This document shows positions 55,532 through 64,000 of a stretch of DNA of 64,000 nucleotides, piece after piece. Below the pieces are notes generated by a model. It was not told the origin of the DNA. It searched no databases and saw only the letters and a list, made by a program, of their open reading frames with translations. Source of the DNA: Mucilaginibacter pankratovii (GTDB lineage Bacteria > Bacteroidota > Bacteroidia > Sphingobacteriales > Sphingobacteriaceae); NCBI RefSeq assembly GCF_014773265.1, contig NZ_JACWMY010000005.1, forward strand, positions 186,001 through 250,000. Direction: 5' to 3'. The position numbers were made by a program, and so were the translations under genes. How positions within the stretch are numbered: position 1 is the stretch's first letter; each line of letters begins with the position of its first letter.

Positions 55532-56320
55532 ATGATATTTAATTTGTTCAGCAATGAGGGGAAAAACCGCCCGGATGACGTAAAAAGCTTACGCCATGCT
55601 TTACTCCAGTTCATCAAACAGGAGCTACAAAAGGCCGAAGGCGGCGAGGGCTCCAATATTAAGGGCCTGAGCTTGTACATCAATTGCAATGCTACCGACA
55701 GGCACATGTACGAAGCCGCGGTTTACGCCGAGCAACCGGATGTGTTTAAAGACGAAATTCAAAAAATAGCCGACGATTTTGACCTTGGCTTGCCTGACCG
55801 CTGGACGTTGGATGTGGTATTCGATCAGGAAATACCAGAGGAAGCAACTAAGGCAAAAGACGTTGATGCCGCGTTTTTTATTAAAACCAGCAAGCATTTT
55901 ATTAAACAAACGGCAACGGCTTATATCCGGGTTTTAAACGGCGAAACAGAATTGAAGGAGTATACGCTTACTTCCGGGCCGGATAAAATAAACATTGGCC
56001 GCGATAAAAAGGCGCAAGCCGATGATGGCTTCTTCCGCACCAACCAAATTGCTTTTCCATCAGAAAGTGCCGATGGTGCCAATAAATATGTAAGCCGCCA
56101 GCACGCTCACGTTGAGTGGAACGTAGAGGCGCAGCGTTTTATGCTTTTTGCCGATGAAGGCGGTATCCCGCCGAGGAATAAGATCAAGATAAAAGAAGAT
56201 AAAAGCGATAAGGTATTCAAACTGCATTCAACGGCTATAGGCCATCCGTTAAAAGAAGGCGACCAGATTATCTTAGGCGAATCGGCAGTATTGGAATTTA
56301 GCTATCAACCCCTTACATAA
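55532..56320 (+). CDS. FHA-domain protein (FhaA-like)
   Basis: A 262-residue soluble protein. The N-terminal region (about 1-120) resembles the DUF3662-type start of FhaA proteins (LRHALLQFIKQELQKA). The C-terminal FHA domain (about 150-258) has INIGRDKKA, the binding signature KYVSRQHAHVEW (SRxH kept), and KEGDQIILGESAVLEF. It should bind phosphothreonine peptides made by the neighbouring kinases. Its stop is directly followed by the ATG of the third kinase, so the two are translationally linked. Confidence 0.88.
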   Translation: MIFNLFSNEGKNRPDDVKSLRHALLQFIKQELQKAEGGEGSNIKGLSLYINCNATDRHMYEAAVYAEQPDVFKDEIQKIADDFDLGLPDRWTLDVVFDQEIPEEATKAKDVDAAFFIKTSKHFIKQTATAYIRVLNGETELKEYTLTSGPDKINIGRDKKAQADDGFFRTNQIAFPSESADGANKYVSRQHAHVEWNVEAQRFMLFADEGGIPPRNKIKIKEDKSDKVFKLHSTAIGHPLKEGDQIILGESAVLEFSYQPLT

Positions 56321-57694
56321 ATGAGTAAAGTTTTTACGATAGCAGAAGGATTAGAGAATTTGGGTGCGCTGCGCACAGGCGGCCAGGGTTCGGTATACAA
56401 AGGCCGGCGAACGGGGGTGATCTACTCCGCCGTAAAGCTGATACCAACACCCGTTTACTCGGAAAGCGGCGACGATAAAAACTACCGCAACTTTCAAAAC
56501 GAAGTTGCCAAACTGCAAAAGGTAAATGAGATCCCTAACCCCAACGTTGTAAAAATACTAAGCTTCGGTATTACTGAGAGCGGCTCTTTTCCGTTCATCG
56601 AGATGGAATATATTGAAGGGCCTGACCTAAGTGAACTACTACAACCCCCGCATGAGAAAATTTTCATACTGAAGGAATTGCTGAAAGTTGCCGACCAACT
56701 GGCCTGCGCGCTTGCCCATTGCCACACCGTAGGCGTAAAGCACGGCGACGTAAAAAGCAATAACGTAAAATACAACATCCATACCGGTAATTATGTACTG
56801 CTTGATTTTGGCCTGGCCATCATGAGCGAAGAGCAGCGCCGCAGCAGCATCCGCAATGCCGGCGCTGTTGAATTTATGGCGCCAGAGCAGCACGATGGCA
56901 AAATGCTGATGCAAACCGACGTGTACAGCTATGGTGTGATATTGTACGAATTACTTACCGGGCAGGTACCTTTCCCACTGGATGGGGATGGAGATACCGG
57001 GCGCAATACCGTAATGGTACGGCACCAGGAAGCTCCCGTGCCCGATGCCATGAAAACCCGTAAGGCTAACCTTCCGGTCAGCTGGGATGCCGATAAACAA
57101 GCGTTGGAGATGCAGGTACCCGCCTGGTTGCTAAACCTGGTAGATAAATGCCTGCAAAAGGACCCTTACAAACGTTTTGCCGATGGAAACGAGCTCCACA
57201 ATGCCATTATAAGTGGCAGCCTGGCATCGGCAGATAATGGGATAACGGGCGTTGGCCCGGCTACTTTGTTAAGCGAAAATGAAAAATTACAAACCCAACT
57301 GCAGGAGCGCAGCGACCCGGAAAAGGTTGGCATCCTGAAAATGGATGGGGGCGTGGTACACATGCATAAAACCGTATTTGGCGGCCTGTTATTTTTAACG
57401 GTACTTTTTATGGGCCTGTTTGCCTATTCATCGCTTACCAAAAACTCGGCCAATGACGCTTACAATCCTATCGCCGCAGAAACTACACTGAAGCCTTATA
57501 AATCTGTGCTTTTTATTAACTCTTATAACTTTGACAGCATAAAAAGGGCGCGGCAACTGGCCCGATTAAAGGCTGATTCCATAGCCAGAGCCGAAGCAGA
57601 GATCATCAGGCAGCAAACGGGCGGCACAACGGAAAACCCCACAAAAGGCCAAAAATCTAAAAAGAAACGGAAAAAGTTTTTGGGATTATTTTAG
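56321..57694 (+). CDS. Ser/Thr protein kinase, membrane anchored (copy 3)
   Basis: A 457-residue kinase almost identical to copies 1 and 2 over the first 290 residues: Lys39, HGDVKSNN (Asp143), DFG, APEQ. A membrane helix near 348-368 (FGGLLFLTVLFMGLFAY) follows, then an outside part with a helical, charged stretch (FDSIKRARQLARLKADSIAR) and a very basic end (KSKKKRKKFLGLF). The repeated DSI-type helix recalls the tail of copy 2. No PASTA domain. It closes the cluster; the next gene is convergent. Confidence 0.93.
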   Translation: MSKVFTIAEGLENLGALRTGGQGSVYKGRRTGVIYSAVKLIPTPVYSESGDDKNYRNFQNEVAKLQKVNEIPNPNVVKILSFGITESGSFPFIEMEYIEGPDLSELLQPPHEKIFILKELLKVADQLACALAHCHTVGVKHGDVKSNNVKYNIHTGNYVLLDFGLAIMSEEQRRSSIRNAGAVEFMAPEQHDGKMLMQTDVYSYGVILYELLTGQVPFPLDGDGDTGRNTVMVRHQEAPVPDAMKTRKANLPVSWDADKQALEMQVPAWLLNLVDKCLQKDPYKRFADGNELHNAIISGSLASADNGITGVGPATLLSENEKLQTQLQERSDPEKVGILKMDGGVVHMHKTVFGGLLFLTVLFMGLFAYSSLTKNSANDAYNPIAAETTLKPYKSVLFINSYNFDSIKRARQLARLKADSIARAEAEIIRQQTGGTTENPTKGQKSKKKRKKFLGLF

Positions 57695-57734
57695 TAGGGA
57701 AGAAGGAGGTCTGAGTCCCATCTTCCCCACCTAA

Positions 57735-58157
57735 TTATAGCTTTTCAGATTCAACCTCAGCGATATACCCACATCCCACAGGCACATACTTATCTTTTAC
57801 CTTTAGCAAATAAATAAATTTTGATGTGCTGCCGCTATCGAAAAATACGTGCACTATGGTGCCGGTATCACCCTTGGCAGGTTTGTATTTTTTCCAGCCG
57901 CTTCTGCCGCCAAGCTTTCTCATTTCGGCGGAGGGCCACTTAAGGCTTTCGCTATCATTAAGGGTGGAATAAACGCCTCCATCATGTGCTATTTGAGCGG
58001 TTTTGCCTATCAGAGCAAAGGCAGCGGCGCTATCTATCTTGCAATAATCGGTTTTTGTGCGTGCCGAATCCGGCAGTGTAGTTTGCGCGCTGCCACTGGC
58101 AGCATAAAAAACAAAAAAGAGGCAAAGGGTACTTGTCAGCTTGATGATCTTAGTCAT
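57735..58157 (-). CDS. Exported hypothetical protein
   Basis: A 140-residue protein with a signal peptide (MTKIIKLTSTLCLFFVFYAASGSAQ) when the ATG at 58157 is used. The longer frame starts at a TTG and adds eleven residues. The mature part contains ALIGKTAQIAHDGGVYSTL and DTGTIVHVFFDSGSTSKFIYLLKVKDKYVPVGC, a beta-rich pattern with a single pair of cysteines. No family recognised. It is a lone leftward gene between the kinase cluster and a rightward racemase gene. Confidence 0.7.
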   Translation of the reverse strand: MTKIIKLTSTLCLFFVFYAASGSAQTTLPDSARTKTDYCKIDSAAAFALIGKTAQIAHDGGVYSTLNDSESLKWPSAEMRKLGGRSGWKKYKPAKGDTGTIVHVFFDSGSTSKFIYLLKVKDKYVPVGCGYIAEVESEKL

Positions 58158-58272
58158 GGTAAATAGTATTATTGGTTTCAGTGGCAACACAAGTTACCCG
58201 GCTAATAACGAAGGAACAAAAAATGCGCCACAAGCACATGCTGCGCCCATGTTTATTTATATTTTTACCCCT

Positions 58273-58962
58273 ATGAAAACTTTAGGCCTTATCGGCGGTA
58301 CCAGTTGGGTATCAACTATAGATTATTACCGCTTTATCAACCAGGGTGTTAACAACCGTCTCGGCGGGGTAAACGCTGCCCGGCTACTTGTTCACTCCTT
58401 CAACTATGCCGACATTGTTAAAAACCTGGATACCAACAATTGGGATGCTATTTTAAAAATGATAGTAGATGCAGGCATTAACTTAAAAAACAGCGGGGCC
58501 GAGGGTATTATACTTTGCGGCAATACCACCCACCTGGTAGCAACCGAGGCGCAAGCGCAAATTGGTTTACCCATCATCCATATTGCCGAAGCGACAGCAG
58601 TTGCTATTAAAAAAGAGGGCTTTAAGACTGTGGCTTTGTTGGGAACGCGTTTTACCATGGAACACAACTTCTTTGCGGATAAACTTAAAGCCGCCGGTAT
58701 CCAACCGCTAACGCCCGATAAAACCGACCGCGACTTTATACACGAAACTCTGCTGCGCGAAATGGGAAAGGGCATTTTTAAACCCGAAACCAAGGCTGCT
58801 TACCTGCAAATAATGGATAAGCTAAAGCTGCAGGGTGCTGAGGGTGTGATACTCGGCTGTACCGAAATTCCTTTGCTGGTACAACCTGCCGATACCGATT
58901 TGATGCTTTTTGATACCGCCGCCATCCATTCGGCTGCCGCTGTAGATTTTATTTTAAATTAG
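58273..58962 (+). CDS. Aspartate/glutamate racemase family protein
   Basis: A 229-residue enzyme starting MKTLGLIGGTSWVSTIDYYR at the ATG at 58273; an upstream in-frame ATG at 58141 would add 44 residues unlike the family. The two catalytic cysteines of the proton-transfer mechanism are visible in GIILCGNTTHL (about 80) and GVILGCTEIPLL (about 193). The YgeA/amino-acid racemase type is likely. In this strain D-amino acids could serve cell-wall synthesis; the substrate is not determined by sequence. Confidence 0.88.
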   Translation: MKTLGLIGGTSWVSTIDYYRFINQGVNNRLGGVNAARLLVHSFNYADIVKNLDTNNWDAILKMIVDAGINLKNSGAEGIILCGNTTHLVATEAQAQIGLPIIHIAEATAVAIKKEGFKTVALLGTRFTMEHNFFADKLKAAGIQPLTPDKTDRDFIHETLLREMGKGIFKPETKAAYLQIMDKLKLQGAEGVILGCTEIPLLVQPADTDLMLFDTAAIHSAAAVDFILN

Positions 58963-59014
58963 GACGGTTACCCGCTATTATTTAACACTAAAAATTGCAT
59001 ACTTTTAAAACGTT

Positions 59015-60334
59015 ATGCAAGTAAAAAACGACGAAAAGATCATACGCGCCTGGGCCATGTTCGATTGGGCAAACTCGGCCTATAACCTGGTGATCACAAC
59101 CACTATTTTCCCTGCTTACTATGTGGCTATCACCACTAACGAAGATAATGGCAACCAGGTACATTTCTTCGGCCATAACTTCATCAACACCGCCCTGCAG
59201 GATTATTCGCTTGCATTCGCATATCTTATCATGGTGCTGCTGCTGCCTATCCTCAGCTCCATTGCCGATTACCGCGGTAACAAAAAGGTGTTTATGCAAT
59301 TCTTTACTATACTGGGTTCGCTGGCCTGTTGCGGGCTTTTCTTTTTTGATGCCGAGCATATCGAGCGGGGCATCATTTGCTTCGCCTTAGCGGCCATCGG
59401 TTATAGCGGGGGCTTTGTTTTCTACAACTCGTACCTGCCCGAAATTGCTACTGTAAACATGCAGGACAGGGTAAGTGCTAAAGGTTTTAATTACGGCTAC
59501 GTGGGCAGCGTTTTGCTACAGCTGATATGCTTTGTGTTTGTAATGATGCCCGATACTTTTGGCTTAACAAAGGGGAGCGCCGCGCAATTATCCTTCCTGC
59601 TGGTAGGTATCTGGTGGATAGGTTTCGCCACCATACCTTTCAGGCTGCTGCCCAAGGGCAGCCCCAATGCACGTACGCACCAACACAACATCATTAAAGG
59701 CGGCTTTATAGAATTAGGCAAAGTTTGGGGAAAAATAAAACATATGCCCATGTTACGAGGCTATCTGCCCGCCTTCTTCTTTTATTCGATGGGGGTACAA
59801 ACTATTATGCTGGTGGCTACTGCTTTTGGCGCCAAAGAGCTTAAAATGGATACATCGCAGCTTATTGTTATTATATTAATTATACAGATCATCGCTATAG
59901 CCGGTGCCACCATCATGTCGCGCTTATCGGGCAAATATGGCAACGTAAGGGTGTTAATATTAGTGGTGTGTATTTGGATAGGGGTTTGTATCGCCGCTTA
60001 TTTTACTACAACTGTTACCGAGTTTTATATCATAGCCGTAGTAGTTGGTGTAGTGATGGGAGGGATCCAATCGCTTTCGCGCTCTACTTACTCTAAATAT
60101 TTACCTCAGAATATTACCGACACAGCTTCGTTTTTCAGCTTTTATGATGTTACCGAGAAGCTATCCATCGTAGGTGGTTTATTCAGCTTTGGGTTTATCG
60201 AAGAATTTACCGGTAGCATGCGCAATTCCACGCTGGTGCTTTGCGGCTTTTTTATCATAGGGTTGCTATTCCTGTTTTTGTTGCTCCAAACCGAGAAGAA
60301 AGTTCTAAAAAATTCGGAATTTAGCGCGGTATAA
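59015..60334 (+). CDS. UMF1-family MFS transporter
   Basis: A 439-residue, 12-helix membrane protein. The N-terminal signature AWAMFDWANSAYNLVITTTIFPAYY and the later GGIQSLSRSTYSKYLP place it in the UMF1 (Atg22-like, vacuole effluxer) branch of the MFS. Such proteins are inferred to export amino acids or similar metabolites. It is followed, ten bases on, by a LutA-like gene, in the same direction. Confidence 0.9.
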   Translation: MQVKNDEKIIRAWAMFDWANSAYNLVITTTIFPAYYVAITTNEDNGNQVHFFGHNFINTALQDYSLAFAYLIMVLLLPILSSIADYRGNKKVFMQFFTILGSLACCGLFFFDAEHIERGIICFALAAIGYSGGFVFYNSYLPEIATVNMQDRVSAKGFNYGYVGSVLLQLICFVFVMMPDTFGLTKGSAAQLSFLLVGIWWIGFATIPFRLLPKGSPNARTHQHNIIKGGFIELGKVWGKIKHMPMLRGYLPAFFFYSMGVQTIMLVATAFGAKELKMDTSQLIVIILIIQIIAIAGATIMSRLSGKYGNVRVLILVVCIWIGVCIAAYFTTTVTEFYIIAVVVGVVMGGIQSLSRSTYSKYLPQNITDTASFFSFYDVTEKLSIVGGLFSFGFIEEFTGSMRNSTLVLCGFFIIGLLFLFLLLQTEKKVLKNSEFSAV

Positions 60335-60344
60335 TTTTGTGCAG

Positions 60345-61073
60345 ATGATTGTAGAGCTGTTTATTCCGTGTTTTGTAGACCAGTTATATCCCGATACCGC
60401 TTTTAATACCGTAAAGGTGCTGGAGAAGGCCGGATGCGTGGTGAACTACAACCCGGCGCAAACCTGTTGCGGTCAGCCTGCTTTTAATGCCGGTTTTTGG
60501 GACGATGCCAAGGCCATAGGCAGCAAATTTCTTAATGATTTTCCCGAAGACAGCGTTATCGTATCGCCGTCGGCCTCCTGCACGGGTATGGTACGCAACT
60601 ACTATAACGATCTGTTTACAAATACTACATCGCACAACAAGTGCCGCAACATCCAAAGCAATATTTACGAGCTGAGCGACTTTTTGGTAAACATACTACA
60701 GGTAGATTATTTTGGTGCCGAGCTGGAAGGCCGCGCCGTTTACCACGACAGCTGTGCCGGCCTGCGCGAATGCAAAATAAAAGAGGAGCCCCGCAAACTG
60801 CTCTCCAAAGTATTAGGCCTGGAATTGGTTGATCTTAAAGACGGCGAAACCTGCTGTGGTTTTGGCGGCACGTTCGCGGTTAAATTCGATGCCATTTCTA
60901 CCGCTATGGCCCAGCAAAAGGTTTACAACGCCATTGATGCTAGGGCCGATTACATCATCTCTACCGATGCCTCTTGCTTACTGCACATGCAGGGCTATAT
61001 CGATAAAAACAACCTCCCTATCAAAACCATCCACATTGCTGATGTACTGGCACATGGTTGGGGTAATGTATAA
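60345..61073 (+). CDS. LutA-like (Fe-S)-binding oxidoreductase subunit
   Basis: A 242-residue cytosolic protein with the two CCG domains of the LutA/YkgE family. CF and TCCGQPAFNAG (about 9 and 41) and DSCAGLRE and TCCGFGGTFA (about 137 and 173) carry the cysteines that hold clusters or link to heterodisulfide reductase-type partners. Relatives form the LutABC lactate utilisation complex, but lutB and lutC are not seen here. The ATG at 60345 is preferred; the longer frame starts GTG. Its stop overlaps the next gene's ATG. Confidence 0.88.
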   Translation: MIVELFIPCFVDQLYPDTAFNTVKVLEKAGCVVNYNPAQTCCGQPAFNAGFWDDAKAIGSKFLNDFPEDSVIVSPSASCTGMVRNYYNDLFTNTTSHNKCRNIQSNIYELSDFLVNILQVDYFGAELEGRAVYHDSCAGLRECKIKEEPRKLLSKVLGLELVDLKDGETCCGFGGTFAVKFDAISTAMAQQKVYNAIDARADYIISTDASCLLHMQGYIDKNNLPIKTIHIADVLAHGWGNV

Positions 61074-61495
61074 TGATAACGCTTAAGCCTAAATATAAAA
61101 TTGAGCAAATTACACTCCTTGATATTGATATGGTAAAATTAAATCTTCTTACCGTATTAAAAGATAAGGAATACAGGTTACTTACTTCAAAGCCTGACGA
61201 AATTAATTTTGATTCAGGCCCTCCTTTACAACTAAGAGGAAATTGGGAACCAACTCAGTTAAGCGATGGGGTTTTTCATATGGTGCAAAATGGTGATCAG
61301 GTTGTAGTTACACTTGATTACGCAATTTCTTTTTGGTGGTTTGTTTTTATGAGTTCATTCGTTGTGATGATAGCCATTTTTGAAGACCCGTTTGTGTTGT
61401 TTATGCTGGGATTTCTCACTATTGCGGCCTTTGTGCATTATTATGTAAATCACCGTAAAGCGCGGGAGTTACTTGCCGCTTCCCGGCTTAGTTAG
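61073..61495 (+). CDS. Small two-helix membrane protein
   Basis: A 140-residue protein. About 80 soluble residues (YRLLTSKPDEINFDSGP, then GVFHMVQNGDQVVVTLDY) are followed by two membrane helices (about 84-103 and 106-125) and a basic end (NHRKARELLAASRLS). Its start codon shares a base with the LutA-like stop codon, so translation is coupled. No family recognised. Base composition is more AT-rich than its neighbours. Confidence 0.7.
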   Translation: MITLKPKYKIEQITLLDIDMVKLNLLTVLKDKEYRLLTSKPDEINFDSGPPLQLRGNWEPTQLSDGVFHMVQNGDQVVVTLDYAISFWWFVFMSSFVVMIAIFEDPFVLFMLGFLTIAAFVHYYVNHRKARELLAASRLS

Positions 61496-61524
61496 CTAAA
61501 TGTGACTTGTAAACACCTTCAGCA

Positions 61525-61548
61525 GTCGCCCGGCTCCAGCCGGACGAC
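61525..61548. terminator. Hairpin between convergent genes
   Basis: GTCGCCCGGCT and AGCCGGACGAC form an 11-bp stem with one mismatch and a 2-base gap. It lies between the stops at 61495 and 61586. Neither side has a T-run, so it may protect transcript ends rather than terminate. Confidence 0.5.
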
Positions 61549-61585
61549 ATGATATTATAAGGCCTTGGGCCGCAGTAATATGCCT

Positions 61586-62935
61586 TTAAAAACCGCTATC
61601 ATCTAAGGCGAATTTACTTTTACGTTCTTTCCATTTCCCTTTTGTAAAATCGGGGAATTCGATAGAGGAGTTGCCTTCTTTCAATGATTTGGTAGATAGC
61701 GGCATGATCACACTCATCGTAACAGAATCATAAACATCTATGGGCGTTTGTTTTTTCTGTTTTACGGCTTCAATAAAAGCATTAAACACAAACCAGTCCA
61801 TACCGCCATGGCCTGCGCCTTCAGCTTCTTTAGCGTATTTTTTCCAAAGCGGATGGTCATATTTGTCAAACCATACCTGTGCCGGGTCCCAAACATCATC
61901 TTGTTTTGATTGGTGGTCGATGTATACGCTCTTATTAACATCCATCCAAATACCCTTTGTTCCCTGCACCCTAAAACCTAAGGAGTATGGGCGTGGCAAG
62001 TGTGTATCGTGGCTTAATAAAACGGTTTCGCCGTTGGCGCAATTGATCATGGTAGTGGTAACGTCACCGTTTTTGTAATTGATCTTAGCGTTTTTATGTC
62101 CCGGCGACTGCTCCTCTACGTAAGCTGCCAAGCCGCGTGCCTTTGAACTAAATGAAACCAGGCTTGTAAAACGATTGCCGGCGTTAATATTGGCATAATG
62201 CATACACGGCCCTGCGCCATGAGTAGGGTAGATGTCGCCATCCTGGTCTATATTATATTGGGTTCGCCATTGTGCTTCGCTTAAGGCATTTGGGCCAAAT
62301 TCAACGCCACCGCCATAATACTGCTTTCCGTTATTGAACAATACGCCCCTCAAATTATGCTGATAACCACCTTCGAGGTGAATGATCTCGCCAAACAGAT
62401 CCTGCCTTACCATATTTAAGGCGGCCATCACATCACGGCGGTAGCATACGTTCTCCAGTGTCATGTAGGGGATGCCCGTTTTTTCGGATGTATGCACAAT
62501 ATCCCAGTGCTCATCTAGGGTTAAACCAGCTATCACTTCGCAGCCAACATACTTGCCGGCTTTCATCGCATCTATAGATTGCTGATAATGAAATGCCCAT
62601 GGTGTAGCAATAATAACGGCATCAATATCTTTATGGTCCAGTAAGCGTTTATAAGCATCAAGGCCACCGGTGTATTCTTTAACAGGAGCATGGCCTTTTT
62701 TCGCGATGTATTCGCGGCATATTTTTAACGAGCTTTCCTGAATATCGCAAATGGCAACAACTTCAACATCATCGCGCAGCAAACCTTCAGAAATATGGCT
62801 CATTCCGCGGGCACCAACGCCAATGTATCCAAGCCTTACTTTTGCCGGTGCCGAAGCAAATAAACTGCCCGAGGGTAAAATAGTGATGCCCGCCGCTGCG
62901 ATCGCGCTGTTTCTAATAAACTCTCTTCTTTCCAT
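61586..62935 (-). CDS. Gfo/Idh/MocA oxidoreductase, GH109-like
   Basis: A 449-residue protein with a Tat signal (RREFIRNSAIAAAG) and a Rossmann domain (VRLGYIGVGARGMSHI, then VVAICDI). The segments ENVCYRRDVMAALNMVR, YPTHGAGP and GHGGMDWFV match the GH109 family, NAD-dependent alpha-N-acetylgalactosaminidases. The bound cofactor explains the Tat route: such proteins fold before export. It probably works on N-acetylgalactosamine-containing glycans in the periplasm, although many Gfo/Idh/MocA proteins have other sugar substrates. It is divergent from a LacI-type regulator. Confidence 0.87.
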   Translation of the reverse strand: MERREFIRNSAIAAAGITILPSGSLFASAPAKVRLGYIGVGARGMSHISEGLLRDDVEVVAICDIQESSLKICREYIAKKGHAPVKEYTGGLDAYKRLLDHKDIDAVIIATPWAFHYQQSIDAMKAGKYVGCEVIAGLTLDEHWDIVHTSEKTGIPYMTLENVCYRRDVMAALNMVRQDLFGEIIHLEGGYQHNLRGVLFNNGKQYYGGGVEFGPNALSEAQWRTQYNIDQDGDIYPTHGAGPCMHYANINAGNRFTSLVSFSSKARGLAAYVEEQSPGHKNAKINYKNGDVTTTMINCANGETVLLSHDTHLPRPYSLGFRVQGTKGIWMDVNKSVYIDHQSKQDDVWDPAQVWFDKYDHPLWKKYAKEAEGAGHGGMDWFVFNAFIEAVKQKKQTPIDVYDSVTMSVIMPLSTKSLKEGNSSIEFPDFTKGKWKERKSKFALDDSGF

Positions 62936-63258
62936 AATGAATTTATTTATGCTATTTATTTTGAGTTACAATGTAGGTTACCACAGATGTCGCATCTGAT
63001 ACAAATGTTGGTTATGATTTTTCAAATGTATAAAATTCGTTGTGTGTTCGCACACATTTAATAAAATTTCTAATATTTTATTTTTTAACACTAATTAATA
63101 GCAAAGTTTTAAGGGGAATGAGACATCGTTGGTTCGGAAGATTTAGGGGATATACCACTCCAAAAATTTTAGCCGCGTGCTTGTAAATAGCGTAAAATAT
63201 CCGCTCGTACAGCTAATTAATATATATTTGCAAAGTTTTTAACATACACCAATTAAGA
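62936..63258. promoter_or_regulatory. Divergent control region, GH109-like gene and LacI-type gene
   Basis: 323 bases between divergent starts. A leftward -7 match TACATTTG is at 63030-63023 and a rightward TATATTTG at 63223-63230. Between them lies TGTGTG-TTCG-CACACA (63041-63056), a perfect 6-bp inverted repeat that could be the operator of the adjacent LacI-type protein. No -33 element at the proper distance is clear for either promoter. Confidence 0.5.
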
Positions 63259-64000
63259 ATGTCATCCGGAAAGAACGCAGTTGTAAGAATTAAAGATATT
63301 GCCTTAAAAGCCAAAGTATCAACAGGTACCGTTGATAGGGTTATCCACAACCGTGGCCGGGTGGCCGAAGATGTAAAAGAACGCGTACTGAAGATTCTGA
63401 AAGAGCTTAATTACGAGCCTAATATCATGGCCCGCATGCTGGGCTCAAAAAAGCAATATGTTTTTGCCGCTTTATTGCCCGATCACACCTATGATGCTTT
63501 CTGGATGGCCCCTAAGCTGGGTATTGAAAAGGCCGAGCAGGATCTGAGACAATATGGTGTAAGCGTTGAGCAATACGTTTTTAACCCGCACGATCCGCAG
63601 GATTATGTAAAAATGGCTAACAAGCTGACAAAGAAGAACCCGGATGGTATTCTGCTATCGCCTATATATTATAACGAAACGCTCCCGTTTTTTGAGAAAT
63701 GGAACGAGGCAAAAATACCTTTCGTGTTGTTTAACACGCAGATAGCCGAGTACGACCCCTTGAGCTATATAGGCCAGGATTCGTACCAGAGCGGCTTATT
63801 GGCTGCCAAACTGGTGCATTACGGCCAGCCAAACCCATGCTCAATACTGATAGCGCATATTGATGAGGAAATGAGCAATGCGCAGCACCTGGTAAAAAAA
63901 GAGCAGGGTTTCCGCAATTATTTTATTCAGCAAAACCTGGCGCATCACTATAATATTATAAGTACAGAACTAAACCGATCCAGCCAATCAGGTTTTATAA
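63259..64000 (+). CDS. LacI-family transcriptional regulator (cut by window end)
   Basis: The first 247 residues of a LacI-type regulator. The HTH (IKDIALKAKVSTGTVDRVIH, about residues 11-30) and the hinge helix (YEPNIMARMLG) are intact. A periplasmic-binding-protein-like ligand domain follows (FAALLPDHTYDAFW, then PDGILLSPIYYNE) and continues past the window edge. Some relatives sense sugars; in this region the divergent GH109-like gene is the natural target. The start ATG at 63259 follows a TATATTTG -7 box by 28 bases. Confidence 0.9.
   Translation, partial: MSSGKNAVVRIKDIALKAKVSTGTVDRVIHNRGRVAEDVKERVLKILKELNYEPNIMARMLGSKKQYVFAALLPDHTYDAFWMAPKLGIEKAEQDLRQYGVSVEQYVFNPHDPQDYVKMANKLTKKNPDGILLSPIYYNETLPFFEKWNEAKIPFVLFNTQIAEYDPLSYIGQDSYQSGLLAAKLVHYGQPNPCSILIAHIDEEMSNAQHLVKKEQGFRNYFIQQNLAHHYNIISTELNRSSQSGFI

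Overview
The window looks like a chromosome segment of a Sphingobacteriaceae-type Bacteroidetes (Mucilaginibacter or Pedobacter-like; inferred). Support comes from promoters of the TAnnTTTG type, starts without clear Shine-Dalgarno sequences, marker families such as DUF3822 and UMF1, GH78 and GH109 enzymes, reporter-type histidine kinases (propeller plus Y_Y_Y), and many dispersed palindromic intergenic repeats.

Region 1 (about 1-7,990) is AT-rich accessory DNA: the right end of an integrated element. It carries an XRE regulator, small orphan genes (two of them paralogues), a helicase-like protein with an unusual P-loop, two further unknown proteins and a tyrosine integrase. It stops inside a tRNA-Lys(CUU) gene whose 5' half and promoter survive at 7,944-8,034.

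Region 2 (8,044-30,206) is mostly core genome: ABC-F ATPase, pyrE, coaD, two Nudix proteins, a DeoR regulator, a GH78 rhamnosidase, rsmD, a RecD-like helicase, a membrane histidine kinase, clpB, an MFS transporter and a YitT protein. It is interrupted by a complete IS1595-type transposon (17,521-20,150; 29-bp inverted repeats, 8-bp target duplication). That transposon carries a HEPN-motif protein and two small genes besides its transposase.

Region 3 (30,452-39,027) is a signalling operon. Three different sensory front ends (propeller, short membrane domain, 7TMR-DISM) are attached to near-identical kinase modules, followed by a lone receiver and a receiver-adenylate cyclase fusion. Next come an AI-2E family protein, an acetolactate decarboxylase with signal peptide, a bestrophin and a CusS/CusR-like pair (39,121-45,324).

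Region 4 (45,834-57,694) is the most striking part. Three closely related Ser/Thr kinases, two FHA-type proteins, a PP2C phosphatase with an exported C-terminus, a 32-residue membrane peptide and a 1,358-residue fusion of a SEDS glycosyltransferase with a penicillin-binding transpeptidase form one collinear cluster. The gene content parallels the actinobacterial fhaA-pstP-rodA-pbpA-pknA-pknB locus, but here SEDS and PBP are one polypeptide and the kinases lack PASTA domains. A phospho-regulated peptidoglycan synthase is the natural inference.

Region 5 (57,735-64,000) holds an exported protein, an Asp/Glu racemase-family enzyme, a UMF1 transporter, a LutA-like Fe-S protein, a small membrane protein, a GH109-like oxidoreductase and a LacI-type regulator cut by the window end.
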